Shown: positions 50,604 to 61,052, counted from the first letter of the stretch. The stretch is DNA of 64,000 bases from Omphalotus guepiniiformis (GCA_028554645.1 JAQOOI010000012.1:496001-560000), one strand, 5' to 3'. The notes: generated by a model from the sequence alone, not told the origin. A program made the numbers and translations.

Positions 50604-53130
50604 ATGGATGACTTTTCAAGGCAATTGGCTTCCTCTATCACTCTCAGTAGGGAGCCTTCCGAGGTACCGGTAAGTCCTTTTTAATTCCTTTCTCTCACGC
50701 GCTGCTTTTCACAGTGTGTCACATATATATTCGAGAACCGCTCTCAATTGACGGCCTCTTTCTTTTCTTTTCCCTCTCACAGCTCTCAGACATGAACGAA
50801 GAGGATTACAAGGCTCTTTCCGCCATCGTTTCAAGACTAGGCGACTTGGACCGTCGTTTACGAGATCAATCGTTTAAGGATTTCGGCAAGGGTCTCAGGT
50901 TGAAAACCATTACCTCCGCCTTTGACGACTTGAATCTTGCCTTGGTAGGCACCAATTTCTTTTCATCTTTGTTATAGCTAACCTCATCTTTACAGACTCG
51001 CGTTGCTTTGACTTTCAATCGGTGCCAGCGGGCACATACACATCTCCCCGACTATTTTACTGGCTCCTTTCTTTCTGCATGCAATCTCGCCTTATGGCTA
51101 CATCAGGCAAAGCCAACGTCATTTATTGTGCCGCCCTGGGGGCTAAATCGCGCTAAACTTGACTCTTTCTGCCTCAAGTATACAGTAAGTATCTCTCAGA
51201 CTGGTTTTCATTTCTTTTGCTAACTCTTTACAGCTTCGCAATTTGTGGGAACCACTACCTCCATTTCCTAAGCTTAAGCAAACTCCGCAGCTCGAGGAAG
51301 ACAACGACGACGATGAGATCTTACTCCCGCCTCTCGCCACACTTGCTTCGTCCGCCAAGGTTGCTCGCGCTGAATCTTCGAAGGTTTCGGCACCGGTTTC
51401 AAAACCAAAGCCAAAGCCAAAGCCAAAGGCCAAGACTAGTGTAACGCCCTTACCGGGTCGTTCGGTATGTCTTTTCTTTTTGTTTGAAGAGGTCCTTCTT
51501 ATTTTATCATTTTTAGATGAAACGCAAGATCTCCGACGTTGAAGCCACGGCCGAATCTACTGAGCTGACTGACGACGACGACGATGATACTGACTTCGAG
51601 TCCGAGAACTCTGAGCCTCCGGTCAAGAAGTCTCGCGTTTCTGAGGGTAAGAAGCCTGCAGCTGCAGCTTCAAAGGTACGTTTCCTTATAGATTTATTTA
51701 TTCTTTTCTCATGTTTTCTTACACAGGGCAAGGGTAAACAGGTGGTCAAGCCAAAACCGAAGATCCGGAAGATGCGTGTGGAAGAGCCTGCCGATGACCC
51801 AGCGTCTCGAAAGACTCGCTCCAAGGCGACTTCAATTACTGTTCCTGCATCCAGCGACGAGGAAGAGGAGAAGAAGGAGGATGAGAAAGCAGTCAAGACT
51901 GAGGGTACTAAAGCCCCAGTCAATCTTAACGTCGACTTCGAGGCACCTCTATGGGCTTCTCGCGCTGATTTCTCTACTTCTTCTGTTTCTCTTGCTCCGG
52001 GCACTCGTTACGAGGCCCCAAATCTTCAAGTAAGTCTTGTCATTTCTTTTTATTTCATTTCCTTTTACTGACCATGCCTTTCCTTAGCGATCGGATGGAC
52101 GAACACCTCAAAATCGTGCGAAGGAGGACTTTGAAGCGATACCCGGTAAGTATCTCTTTTATTTCATTTTTCTAGTGTTTGTCTAACGGTTCTTTTACAG
52201 GCCGTGTTGTCTTTGGATGGCCTTATGGCCGTCCTGTTACTTTACAGCAACTCGTTTCAGTCAACCGCACATTCGATAGGGTGAGTATCTTTCTGACTCG
52301 AGACTAATACCCGCTAAATTTTCTTTTCGACACTCTTTTAGTTCTTCGGCGACTCCATTTGTGCTGCCTGCGTCGGCGGTACTCACACTGAAGGTAGAGA
52401 ATGCCGTCCTCAGTTCAACAGCAAGACTTTCGAATGGCGCTGCGCGACTTGCGCGAAGGACAATCATACCTGTAGCTGGTCGTACGGTTTGGAAGGCAGC
52501 GATCAGTTGCGATGCCTTTCATACACATTGGCTCGCAGCGGCAGTACAGGTAAGTATTCCTTTCATTTCTTTAGACATCTTTTACTAAAGGTTCTTCGTT
52601 TCTTAGTTGTCTCTCAGGAAGCTGAGCAGTTGCAGATTCTCATCGACACCTACGAGGACATGCAGAACAGCGTCTCCGCGCAGATGCGGGCGATGGAACG
52701 GGTACACCGAACGATTTTGCAGCGTCAAGATCATATCAAAGCTTCGTGTCGCGATCCTCGTCTCGTTTTACATCAGGTCCAGACTGGCGACCCGTCGTTC
52801 GACTATTCGGACGAACAGCTCAAACTACTGGCTACCGCGCTTGGATGGGACATCAACCTGGTGTCTCGGGCCAGCTACATCGCTAGGAACGAAGCAGGTC
52901 ATTTCATCGTGGTGGATCCAGAGGTCGAGCCGCAGCCCGGTCCTTCCAATATCCGTTCCACTCCCGTTGCTACCGTCATCGACGAATCGCCTCAGGCGGT
53001 CGGTGCCTCGCAAGTCACGGTCGAAGAGGATGAGGACAAGGAGGACGAGCTGGAGGAGGAGACGACGGGCAGGGTACTGGTGCCAGAAAGCAGTCCACTA
53101 GCTGGGAGGGACGATCCCCTCTCAGAGTGA
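50604..53130 (+). CDS. Antisense accessory gene 1 of element B: Cys/His-cluster protein, unknown function
   Basis: About ten exons with regular fungal introns of about 50-60 nt (the first is longer), giving about 650 residues. Start: MDDFSRQLASSITLSREPSE, then MNEEDYKALSAIVSRLGDLD and DFGKGLRLKTITSAFDDLNL. The middle is acidic and Lys/Pro-rich with nuclear-localisation-like runs (KPKPKPKPKAK, PPVKKSR). A globular part reads GRVVFGWPYGRPVTLQQLVS, then a cluster CAAC...EGRECRP...RCATC...NHTCSW that could bind zinc. A coiled-coil-like segment (EQLQILIDTYEDMQ...MRAMERVHRTI) and an acidic tail end at 53130. It lies opposite to gag-pol between pol and the 3' LTR. I do not recognise the family. Nuclear or nucleic-acid binding is a guess from composition. 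Confidence 0.7.
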
Positions 53131-53736
53131 CTTTCAAGGCTCGGGTGCACGCATAGTTCGTACCCCTTTTTCCCTTTACTTTCTCCATCTCTCAGTCCCA
53201 ATCTCACAGATCTGTCGCTTTCTTCGCTTGGCTGGGACCTGCCGTATCCGTTCGCATTTCGTCGCGGGTAGCCTTGGTGTTCAACACACCAGGTTGCCCA
53301 AATATATAAAAATTTTATACCTCGCTTTTTCTGTAGATACTCCCTGTACTTACTTTATAGTAGTATAGGTCGAAGTATCTCTTATTATAGTCCTGAGCTT
53401 CTATGCTCAAAAATACATATTTCATTTTTCTTGGCATGAATCTGGTGTGAAACATAAGAAATCATATTGAGAGTCTCCTTCAAATTGAGTATCTAACTCG
53501 ATTCTAGAGGGAAACAATTCTTTAAATGACTTAAGCCCACAATTTTCAATAAGTATCGTTTCTTTTTGAGGATACATTGAATTTAATAAGTCCTTTCTGT
53601 CAAGGTTGAGAGCTCTCGGTTACTCGGCAATGCTATTCGGCTAAGTCCTCTGCGGTCAAAGCTGTCTAGATCTCCAGATTTGAGATATTTGAAATTTCAA
53701 AAATTCAAAATTTTGGCCTTGTAAACTTTGTGTGCT
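53131..53736. other. Gap between the two antisense genes; possible old LTR end
   Basis: Non-coding and AT-rich. It has one GAGTATCTAACTC copy at about 53486-53499. It ends in a segment homologous to the polypurine-tract region at 50300. I could not align it with LTR B, so a recombination joint or a degraded LTR of another family is only a suggestion. Confidence 0.35.
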
Positions 53737-53776
53737 CTCTCCCCCCAAGTAAAATTAACTTCAACGTCCCCGTTGA
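53737..53776 (+). promoter_or_regulatory. Copy of the polypurine-tract/leader segment upstream of antisense gene 2
   Basis: Reads CTCTCCCCCCAAGTAAAATTA then CGTCCCCGTTGATC. The segment at 50299-50332 reads TCTCCCCCAAAGTAAAATAA then CGTCCCCGATCG. Both lie 5' of an antisense gene, at about 200-300 nt. This may be a shared promoter module or a duplicated tract. Confidence 0.4.
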
Positions 53777-53867
53777 TCAATCTGCTACGCTGGCTAGGCC
53801 TCATTGTGCCTGTTTGAACAGCATAGGAGTAATGACCAACTTGCAGATTTAGACGGGGTAGACCAGA

Positions 53868-53876
53868 TATAAAAGG
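53868..53876 (+). promoter_or_regulatory. TATA box of antisense gene 2
   Basis: TATAAAAGG lies 95 nt upstream of the ATG at 53971 and is followed by a CT-rich leader. This is a strong match to the eukaryotic TATA consensus at a sensible distance. Confidence 0.6.
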
Positions 53877-53970
53877 TGCAGCGCAGATTCAGAACGACTC
53901 AGCACCATCTATCCCTTGGTTCTACAACCCCTCCACTTTTATCATTTCTCTATCTCTACATTTTACAGTT

Positions 53971-55366
53971 ATGGCCCCTAAAGGTCCCAAGACTTGGCCT
54001 GAGCGTCCTGAGTGGGTTGCCACAACGCAGCGATATCTTTCTCGAGCTACTGGAGCCATGGAGGCCAAAGATGCGGATACTGAACTGCTTGGGATGCTTA
54101 TTACAGCCCTTGCTAGTCATCTTGTAAATGTTCAATCTTTGATTCCAGGTCCAGTATCTAACTTGATTTCTTATTACAGAAGAAGTCTCTTCCTGCATAT
54201 GCAGTTGCTAAGTCCGAGGAAGCGTTCACTTTGTTCGACAAAGGTGTCAATCTGGTCGCAGATGCAGTCAAGAAGTTCCCATCTGTAGGTGAACCTGACA
54301 CTTTCTCCGCCATTAAAGCTTTCCGGGACGACTTGGCAAAGCGCAGAGAGACTCTTAGTGGGTCTAAGAAGCGCAAAGTACGTTTTTATTGACCATCCCT
54401 CTCATTTCGAGTATCTAACTGCCTATCGGTGTGTAGCCAGCTAAAACTCCCGAACTTATTGAGGATGACGATGATGACGATGAAGAGATTGAGGTCATTA
54501 CTGGTGACGGAGACGTTACTGTAAGTATCTAACTCCTTGGTTACTGAGTATCTAACTCAAATCCCAACATGGTCTTTCTTTTCTCAGATGGCAGATGGAC
54601 CTTCTCTTGGGCTCTCTGCGTCAATCCACGCTCCCAATAAGGATAACAAGGACTCTAGCAAGGACAAGACCAAAGGTTCTTCCACTACTACCACAGTTCA
54701 TAAGTCTTCCAAAGTAGTAATCACTTCTCCAAGGGTAAGCAGATTTATGTTCAGAACTGTTTATTCGTTTCTCTAGACTGATGTACCATGGTAACTTTGC
54801 AGGCTACCTCAGTTGGACCCAAAGATGTAAGTTTTTAGTTCCATCTGGAGATATTCATGCAGTTTCATGTACTGACTATAAATGTTTGTGTAGAATGAAC
54901 CTATTCCTGAGCCCCACAAGGTGATTGTCATGAAGAAGCCTCGTATTGAGAACCCAATCGTCAACCTTAGAGAGGAGACAGACCGTGAGTAGTCACCCAA
55001 TCTGCGGCTTTTTCGAGTATCTAACTCAATTATCCTGCAGATGAGCGCAAACTCCGGGAGAGTGGAGAAGAGATTGTGACTCGTATCACTGCTCTGTTCC
55101 CTTTCATGGACTTGGACCACTTCTCTCCTGAGGTTCTTCAATCAATTTCCAACTTCTTGAAGACAGAACTCAGTGTTCATCAACATGCCATTCAGTATCA
55201 TCATTCTCAGTACAGATTTGCCTACAAGGAGTTTTCCCGTCTGGAATTGCTCCGAAGACAGAAGGAGAAGGCTTACAGGGCCAACCAGAGTCCCTTGGAG
55301 TCTGGTCCAGGTACTGCTGATGATCCAGCTCCTTTCCATGCCTTCCCATCTGCAGACATTTTCTGA
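53971..55366 (+). CDS. Antisense accessory gene 2 of element B, unknown function
   Basis: Seven exons, about 340 residues. Start: MAPKGPKTWPERPEWVATTQ, then LSRATGAMEAKDADTELLGM. Intron 1 (54124-54179) joins LASHL to KKSLPAYAVAKSEEAFTLFD in phase 0. A Lys-rich then acidic stretch (SGSKKRK, EDDDDDDEEIEV) and a Ser/Thr/Lys-rich linker follow. The C-terminal exon is helical: YERKLRESGEEIVTRITALF, then VLQSISNFLKTELSVHQHAI and EFSRLELLRRQKEKAYRANQ. It ends at 55366 and converges on pol, whose stop is at 55568. Four of its six introns carry AGTATCTAAC, which includes the branch site. It has its own TATA box. The overall plan (helical N-terminus, basic/acidic linker, helical C-terminus) parallels gene 1, hinting at distant relatedness. 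No family recognised. Confidence 0.72.
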
Positions 55367-55567
55367 CTTTAATGTTACATCTGGACATCTCAGTATCATT
55401 TATGGGCAGTTTACACGGTATTGGTACATCGTATAGGACATCCTCAGACACCCTTTATGTTTATCTTAGTAGTGCATACTACTGTTACCCACTTTTTACT
55501 TTCATCTGCAGTTAGGTAGTCACTTTTCAGTGTCTATCTCTTACTTTGTTCAAATATAGTGTGTTTA

Positions 55568-58500
55568 TCATTTATTTTGTGAAGATTGAGACCTGGTCTG
55601 GACTGGAGCGTCCCAATCTGGTTCTTCTTCATCTGCATCGTTTGCAGATTGTAGTTCTTCATCACTGGACTCATCAAGATCTTCATCTTCAGCAGGAATT
55701 CTCAGTTGAGGAATACTGTCAAAGATGTAATCTCTCTCAAGTTCAGAGTCTAACTCATTGTTATCATTGACCATCTCTTCTAGCTGTTCACTAGTTAGGT
55801 CTATAAGTTCATGAATGTTCTCAGGCAGTTCAATTGGTTCATATCTAGCTACATGGGGTAGCACTCTGAAGGCAGCAACCTTTTCTCTGAGCACTGTACC
55901 ATCCATCTGGGCCACAATGTAGGATCCCCCTTTGGTTCTCCTTATTACAATCATGGGTCCCAGGTATCTAGGATACATCTTTCTGTCCAAGTTCTTCTCA
56001 ACTTGTGTATTTCTGACTTGTATAAGTGTACCAGGTTTGAAATCAAAGTCTCTGATAACATTTCTGTATTCTTCTTCATATTGTCTAAGAGTCTCTTTCT
56101 TGGTTGTATCAATTCTAGATATCATCTCCTGCACATGGGTTCTATGCTTAGCTAGAGCTTGAGCTCTGTAGCCAATAAGTTCCTCATATGTCAAGATTCT
56201 ATCTGGAAGTTTCACTAACCATGTAGATTCAACAATATCCAAGGGTAGGATAGGTTCAGCTCCAGTAACAAGGAAGTATGGTGAACATCCAAGTCCTTTT
56301 CTAGCTGTAATTCTATCTGCCCAGAAGACATGTTTGAGAAACCACCACCATCTCTTTAGATCTCCACCTGTAGCTTTTGCCAAGGCAGTTCTAATGTCAA
56401 AGTGGGCTCTCTCAATCTTGCCATTTGCTTGGGAATTGTAAGGAGATATAGTAATTCCTTTAATTCCATATTTATCTTCTAGCCATTTAAGCATAGCTCG
56501 CATCTGGGGTGCATTATCAGTTACTACTTCATCCGGACATCCCCATCTGCATATAATATCATCAAAGAACCATTCCCCCAATGATCTAGCATTGTCAGAT
56601 CTTAAGGCTCTTCCTTCAGACCAGGATGAGAGTGCACATCTGCCATGTACAACATCCTTGCAACCATTACTTGGAGGTGATACTTTAAATACATCCACAT
56701 GAATCTTCTGAAACAGGGAGGGAGTGTGTGTAAGAGTGGGAGGAATCTTCAACAATTCTAATTTTCGGTTCTGGCAGATTTGGCAGGATTTGACAAACCA
56801 ATTGACATCTCCATTCAAATCTGGCCACCAAAAACGCTTCTCTATGAGAGCTTTTGTTGCAAACATTCCTTTATGTCCCAGATGGTCATGAGCAGCATGC
56901 ATCATGTACATCCTTTTCTCTTTAGGCACAACCAGTCTATGCTGGCCTCCTGTATCATCATTCCTTCTATAGAGTCTCCCATCTCTGTCTACAAAGAACT
57001 TTACAGCCCTGGAAATGAACTTTTTCATAGCAGTCTCACCTAGGTGAGCTAGAGGCTGATTGCCCTGCAGGTACCAATCTTTGATTAGGTCGAGTTGTTC
57101 ATCCAGTTCCTTTGTAGATGCAGATCTGTGATCCTCTCTATATGGGTGTTCATGTTTCCATTCAGTACCTCCTTCAGGTATAACCAAGGTCTGTGCAAAC
57201 TGCAACATCGAGTTAGATACTGGATGTTGAATTGCTAACAGCTCTCTAATGGAATTCAAGTGACGTTCTTCTTCAAGAGCTTCTTGCAAATCGTCCTCAA
57301 AGTCGTCTATTGACTTTGCAACTTCCTGCAAGTAACCACCTCGAGTATCTATTTCATCTTTAAAGGCTTCAAAATCAAAGGGTACCTCAGATTCACCATC
57401 TCCCATTCTGAATTTCACCGGCAGACCATCATCTTCATCAACAAATGAATCCGGATCTCTAGATGCCGCTCTTTCAGTTGGTATGGTTCCTCTAGGTGGT
57501 CTAGATAGTCCATCTGGTCCCTTATGTTCAGTGCCCTTGATGTGTACCAAGGTGAAGTGGAACTTCCTTATTTCTTCAATCCATCTGTTTATAGTTGCAT
57601 TGGGACCACTACTGGGTTTGTCAAGCATTCCTTTAATATAGCTTGCATCTGTTTCCACAGTAAGATCCCTACATCCATATGTCTGGTAATATGTTTGTTG
57701 TAAGGCCAACATCAAGCCATATAGTTCTCTCTTGGGTTGAGAAAACCTTGCTTCTCTTTCATTTAAAGTAACGGAACCCATCCAGTTGTAGAACTTTTTC
57801 TTTGAATCTGCAGGGTCTCTCTGATATAGTTGGAAACCTACTGCCATCCAGGAAGTATCTACTGAAAGGGTGATTCCAGTACTTAAATCATAGTCAATAG
57901 GACGAAGTGCCGGAGCATTTCTGATCCCATCTTTAATCATTTCTACAGCTTCCAGTTCTGCAGGACCCATTTGAAAAGGTACATCTCCAGTTAAGATTGT
58001 CAAAGGTTTTGCTTTCTTGGCATAATCCTTTATGAACATCCTCATCTGACCAGCAGTGCCCAAAAATGACCGGATATCTTTCTTCTCAGACCATTTTGAT
58101 GCATCACAAGTCAGGACAACTTCAGCTAGCCTTTCCACTGGCTTTTCTCCTTCATAACTGACATGATGTCCAACAACATCTCCTTCAGCTACACAGATAA
58201 AAGCTTTAGTACCTGCAAAGGTACCACCAGCATGTTTCATTCTTTGCACAATTCTGTTCATATTCTGCAGATGCTCCCACACAAATCTTCTGATGCCAGA
58301 ATTTTCAGGGATAGTTTCATAACCTCCATCTGCAGTTTCATATCTGCTGACAGGCCCTTTTACTGGTACATCATCAATGTAAGGTTTAGTTACATGTGGA
58401 ATTTCATCTCTGAAGATATATGTAACATCATCATGATAGATAGGGACAGAGTTTGTCCAACCCATAGGTAACTTCACTAATCTATGTGGGCCAAAAGGTG

Positions 58501-59611
58501 TTTGGAAGGTTGTAAGATCTCTTGAACTTTCATCAACCAGCCTCTCATCATACCCAACAAAGATATCCAGTAATCCCAAACATGCTCTTCCAGAGAAGCT
58601 TCTAGCTATATCTGCAGTTGCAGGAGGAATTCCTGAATGTTGAATAGTCACTTTATTGAGTGGTTCTAAACTATGGACCAATCTTAAGCTTTTTCCATCT
58701 TTCTTTAAGACACAGAACCATCTGGATCTATAGGATGAACTAGAAGGCTCATATACACCAGCATCTATTTTGTCCTTAATCATTTTACACACTTGATCAT
58801 AGATCCCTGGAGGTATAGGAATATTCCTTTCTACCCAAGGAGTGTGTGGTAACACTGGAAACTTTACTGGAGGAAAGAACTCTGTATTAAAGGTTCCTCC
58901 TTCAGATGCTTCCCATGCAAATGCTTTTTCTTGGACTTTCATAAGATGGTGTACAAGTTTCATTTCTTCAGGCCATAAGAAACCTTCATTATGATTCTTG
59001 TCTACAATTTCTTTTCTTTCTTGAGAGTACCTCTCACCAGGAGTGAAATCTGGAGGATGAGTAGGTAACCCAGGCATATCTTTTAACGGATCTCCAATTA
59101 TTTTTCTTTCAATCCGGAACTCCGCAGGTAAGGTAGCTTTAACAGGTTTGACCTTAATAGCAACTGGTTTGTACTTTCTAGAAGCCAAAACAGTCACCAA
59201 TCTGGCCATTTTGTTGCCATTCTTATCTCTACTCCATCTGGGTCTTGAAGATTGGACTGGTTTCGGTTCTCTTTTGACCGTTTTACCCTTATTCATCCTC
59301 TTTTCAGTTCCAGATGCGGGTTCCGAAGTGTGATTAAGTACCGTGCAAGTATCTAAGTCTGAATTCTGAGTATCTAAGTGCTCTTTTGAATTCAAATTTA
59401 AATTTTCTCGCCAGGTACAGAACACTTGTTTCTTTTCTGAGTCTACAGACCGATTTAAATACGATCTAACCGAATCTGCAGCCGCTATATCGTCTTCTCT
59501 TATGATGGATTCAGCTGCAAACACAAATGCCTCAGCCTTTTCAGGTTCTGAAAACAATTCATTGTCTGGCAGCTTATATCCAGCAATTGTGGCATTGCCA
59601 TCTTCATCCAT
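55568..59611 (-). CDS. Element B pol: reverse transcriptase, RNase H, integrase
   Basis: Intact frame of 1347 codons from the ATG at 59611; the frame is open about 75 nt further upstream, overlapping the protease ORF. RT: RSRWFCVLKKDGKSLRLVHS, LPMGWTNSVPIYHDDVTYIF and the catalytic VTKPYIDDVPVKG (YIDD). RNase H: ITLSVDTSWMAVGFQLY, REARFSQPKRELYGLMLAL, LTVETDASYIKGML. Integrase: HDHLGHKGMFATKALIEKRFWWP with CQICQNRK (HHCC), HVDVFKVSPP, VVTDNAPQM and NSQANGKIERAHF for D,D,E. A C-terminal domain (YPRYLGPMIVIRRTKGGSYI) ends in an acidic tail, with no chromodomain. The RT departs from standard Gypsy sequence (GYDERLVDE where GYHQI is usual). It is likely made as a frameshift fusion with protease. 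Confidence 0.92.
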   Translation of the reverse strand: MDEDGNATIAGYKLPDNELFSEPEKAEAFVFAAESIIREDDIAAADSVRSYLNRSVDSEKKQVFCTWRENLNLNSKEHLDTQNSDLDTCTVLNHTSEPASGTEKRMNKGKTVKREPKPVQSSRPRWSRDKNGNKMARLVTVLASRKYKPVAIKVKPVKATLPAEFRIERKIIGDPLKDMPGLPTHPPDFTPGERYSQERKEIVDKNHNEGFLWPEEMKLVHHLMKVQEKAFAWEASEGGTFNTEFFPPVKFPVLPHTPWVERNIPIPPGIYDQVCKMIKDKIDAGVYEPSSSSYRSRWFCVLKKDGKSLRLVHSLEPLNKVTIQHSGIPPATADIARSFSGRACLGLLDIFVGYDERLVDESSRDLTTFQTPFGPHRLVKLPMGWTNSVPIYHDDVTYIFRDEIPHVTKPYIDDVPVKGPVSRYETADGGYETIPENSGIRRFVWEHLQNMNRIVQRMKHAGGTFAGTKAFICVAEGDVVGHHVSYEGEKPVERLAEVVLTCDASKWSEKKDIRSFLGTAGQMRMFIKDYAKKAKPLTILTGDVPFQMGPAELEAVEMIKDGIRNAPALRPIDYDLSTGITLSVDTSWMAVGFQLYQRDPADSKKKFYNWMGSVTLNEREARFSQPKRELYGLMLALQQTYYQTYGCRDLTVETDASYIKGMLDKPSSGPNATINRWIEEIRKFHFTLVHIKGTEHKGPDGLSRPPRGTIPTERAASRDPDSFVDEDDGLPVKFRMGDGESEVPFDFEAFKDEIDTRGGYLQEVAKSIDDFEDDLQEALEEERHLNSIRELLAIQHPVSNSMLQFAQTLVIPEGGTEWKHEHPYREDHRSASTKELDEQLDLIKDWYLQGNQPLAHLGETAMKKFISRAVKFFVDRDGRLYRRNDDTGGQHRLVVPKEKRMYMMHAAHDHLGHKGMFATKALIEKRFWWPDLNGDVNWFVKSCQICQNRKLELLKIPPTLTHTPSLFQKIHVDVFKVSPPSNGCKDVVHGRCALSSWSEGRALRSDNARSLGEWFFDDIICRWGCPDEVVTDNAPQMRAMLKWLEDKYGIKGITISPYNSQANGKIERAHFDIRTALAKATGGDLKRWWWFLKHVFWADRITARKGLGCSPYFLVTGAEPILPLDIVESTWLVKLPDRILTYEELIGYRAQALAKHRTHVQEMISRIDTTKKETLRQYEEEYRNVIRDFDFKPGTLIQVRNTQVEKNLDRKMYPRYLGPMIVIRRTKGGSYIVAQMDGTVLREKVAAFRVLPHVARYEPIELPENIHELIDLTSEQLEEMVNDNNELDSELERDYIFDSIPQLRIPAEDEDLDESSDEELQSANDADEEEPDWDAPVQTRSQSSQNK

Positions 59612-59646
59612 TTCAATACAAACAGCTACCTCTCCCTGATCTCTTA

Positions 59647-61044
59647 TCAGTTCATTGAGGTCCGATGAAAATTTTGAGAGTCTCCCTCATTTTTCACAGG
59701 GACACTCGCAGATTTCTGTGTTTCTGGGACAAGCTTTGGTTCACCAGGAATAGGTTTAACCTTAATTCCTCTACCTCTGTCATATGTTCCCATTGTACAC
59801 TTCATTCCACTGTTTGGATCTGTAATGGTGATCTCTTGTTCTCCAGTTTCAAAGTTTCTGACTACACTGCTTGTTAACACATCAAATGGTCTTCCCAAAA
59901 GAACATCATAAGGCACTTTATCTATTATGTGAATCTGCATATAGATAGTTATTTCTCCAAAGGTAAATGGTACATTTCTTGCTAGTCCCCTAGTAGCCTG
60001 TAATTGACCATTTGCACTTTGCATATGGATCACAGTCTCTGGGTCCCATCTTAAACCAAGTCCAATAGCTACTCTTGTATCCATGGACACGATTTGAGAA
60101 CCACTATCAACTACTGTCTCAACTTGTTGATCAGAGTGATTAATCTTTGGGTAGATTGCCTTTAGACTGTCAGTCTGGCTGGCTACTATAATGATCTTGT
60201 TCCTCTCATCTGGAGGTACATCTTTCTGATACTGGTCCACAACATCCTTGTGTACCACTGAGCCTTTCTTAAGGTCATCTGTGTCTTCATCTAGGACAAT
60301 AAACACATCTTCCCTTTCATAGGCCATATCTTCAATAAAGACCATATAATTTGCCTGTACCAGATTGACATCTTCTTCTGGTAGAATACCATCAGGATCA
60401 TCTTCATCCCTTACTTCATGAACAAAAGCCTTTACAGGCCGCTTATACACCCTGTTGTTCTTCAATTTTCTCTGCATAATCTTCTGAAGTGCCGGAGATA
60501 TAGCAATGAGGTCCCCACTACTTATATCTATCTCAGATCTAAAGATTTTGTCTGCAATTTCTTCTGCTAGACCCGGTTTGAATAGTGAGTTTCTAAGCTT
60601 GAAATCAGGCTCAGATTTACGTGGAGGCTTTGTGTATACAATAGCATTCCTTGTGTCAATATTCATTCCATCTTTAGTTCCAGATTGAGCTCCTTCAGTC
60701 TCATTTGACTTGTTCTGGCTCCCTACAGGCATTCCCTTTGGTATAGGTGGCCTATCTATTGCCTTTACATGATCAAACGGACGGTTAGATACTCTCCGTG
60801 CAACATCGTTGTTATTTTCAGAGGGAGATTCAATCTCCTCAGTGTCAGAATCAACGGGTAGTTCAAAACGAACGGGCTCTCTTCTCATAGCAGGGGGTCT
60901 GTATTTCTCCCTTTCAGATGGTCTTAGTGTAGGTAGTAACACTTCAACTCTCTTTTTCTTTACAAGTTTATTTTCCTCAGGAGATTGACCTGTTTTGTGA
61001 GAAGGATTCTGAGTATATACAGCTTCTTCACCAATCTCCTTCAT
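59647..61044 (-). CDS. Element B protease ORF
   Basis: 465 codons. The N-terminal half is charged and probably disordered. The retropepsin-like core is VETVVDSGSQIVSMDTRVAI (DSG active site), then QSANGQLQATRGLARNVPFT and VPYDVLLGRPFDVLTSSVV. The ORF lies in the -1 frame relative to gag; its own ATG is 8 nt after the gag stop, but the frame is open upstream over the last codons of gag. Pol is again in the -1 frame. Having protease as a separate frame between gag and pol is unusual for fungal Gypsy elements. Confidence 0.85.
   Translation of the reverse strand: MKEIGEEAVYTQNPSHKTGQSPEENKLVKKKRVEVLLPTLRPSEREKYRPPAMRREPVRFELPVDSDTEEIESPSENNNDVARRVSNRPFDHVKAIDRPPIPKGMPVGSQNKSNETEGAQSGTKDGMNIDTRNAIVYTKPPRKSEPDFKLRNSLFKPGLAEEIADKIFRSEIDISSGDLIAISPALQKIMQRKLKNNRVYKRPVKAFVHEVRDEDDPDGILPEEDVNLVQANYMVFIEDMAYEREDVFIVLDEDTDDLKKGSVVHKDVVDQYQKDVPPDERNKIIIVASQTDSLKAIYPKINHSDQQVETVVDSGSQIVSMDTRVAIGLGLRWDPETVIHMQSANGQLQATRGLARNVPFTFGEITIYMQIHIIDKVPYDVLLGRPFDVLTSSVVRNFETGEQEITITDPNSGMKCTMGTYDRGRGIKVKPIPGEPKLVPETQKSASVPVKNEGDSQNFHRTSMN
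59668..59674 (-). other. Predicted -1 frameshift site, element B protease/pol
   Basis: Protease codons CAA AAT TTT CAT contain the heptamer A AAT TTT in the correct phase (X XXY YYZ). The pol frame is open from about 13 nt before it through to the pol ATG. The protease stop follows 18 nt later. I did not establish a downstream pseudoknot. Confidence 0.6.
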
Positions 61045-61052
61045 TGGAAACT

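Noticed and set aside
50300..55366. Reading the two antisense genes as host genes trapped between two separate solo LTRs
   Set aside because: The LTRs at both ends look identical and a single set of primer site, polypurine tract and gag-pol fits one element. It stays an alternative until other copies are examined.
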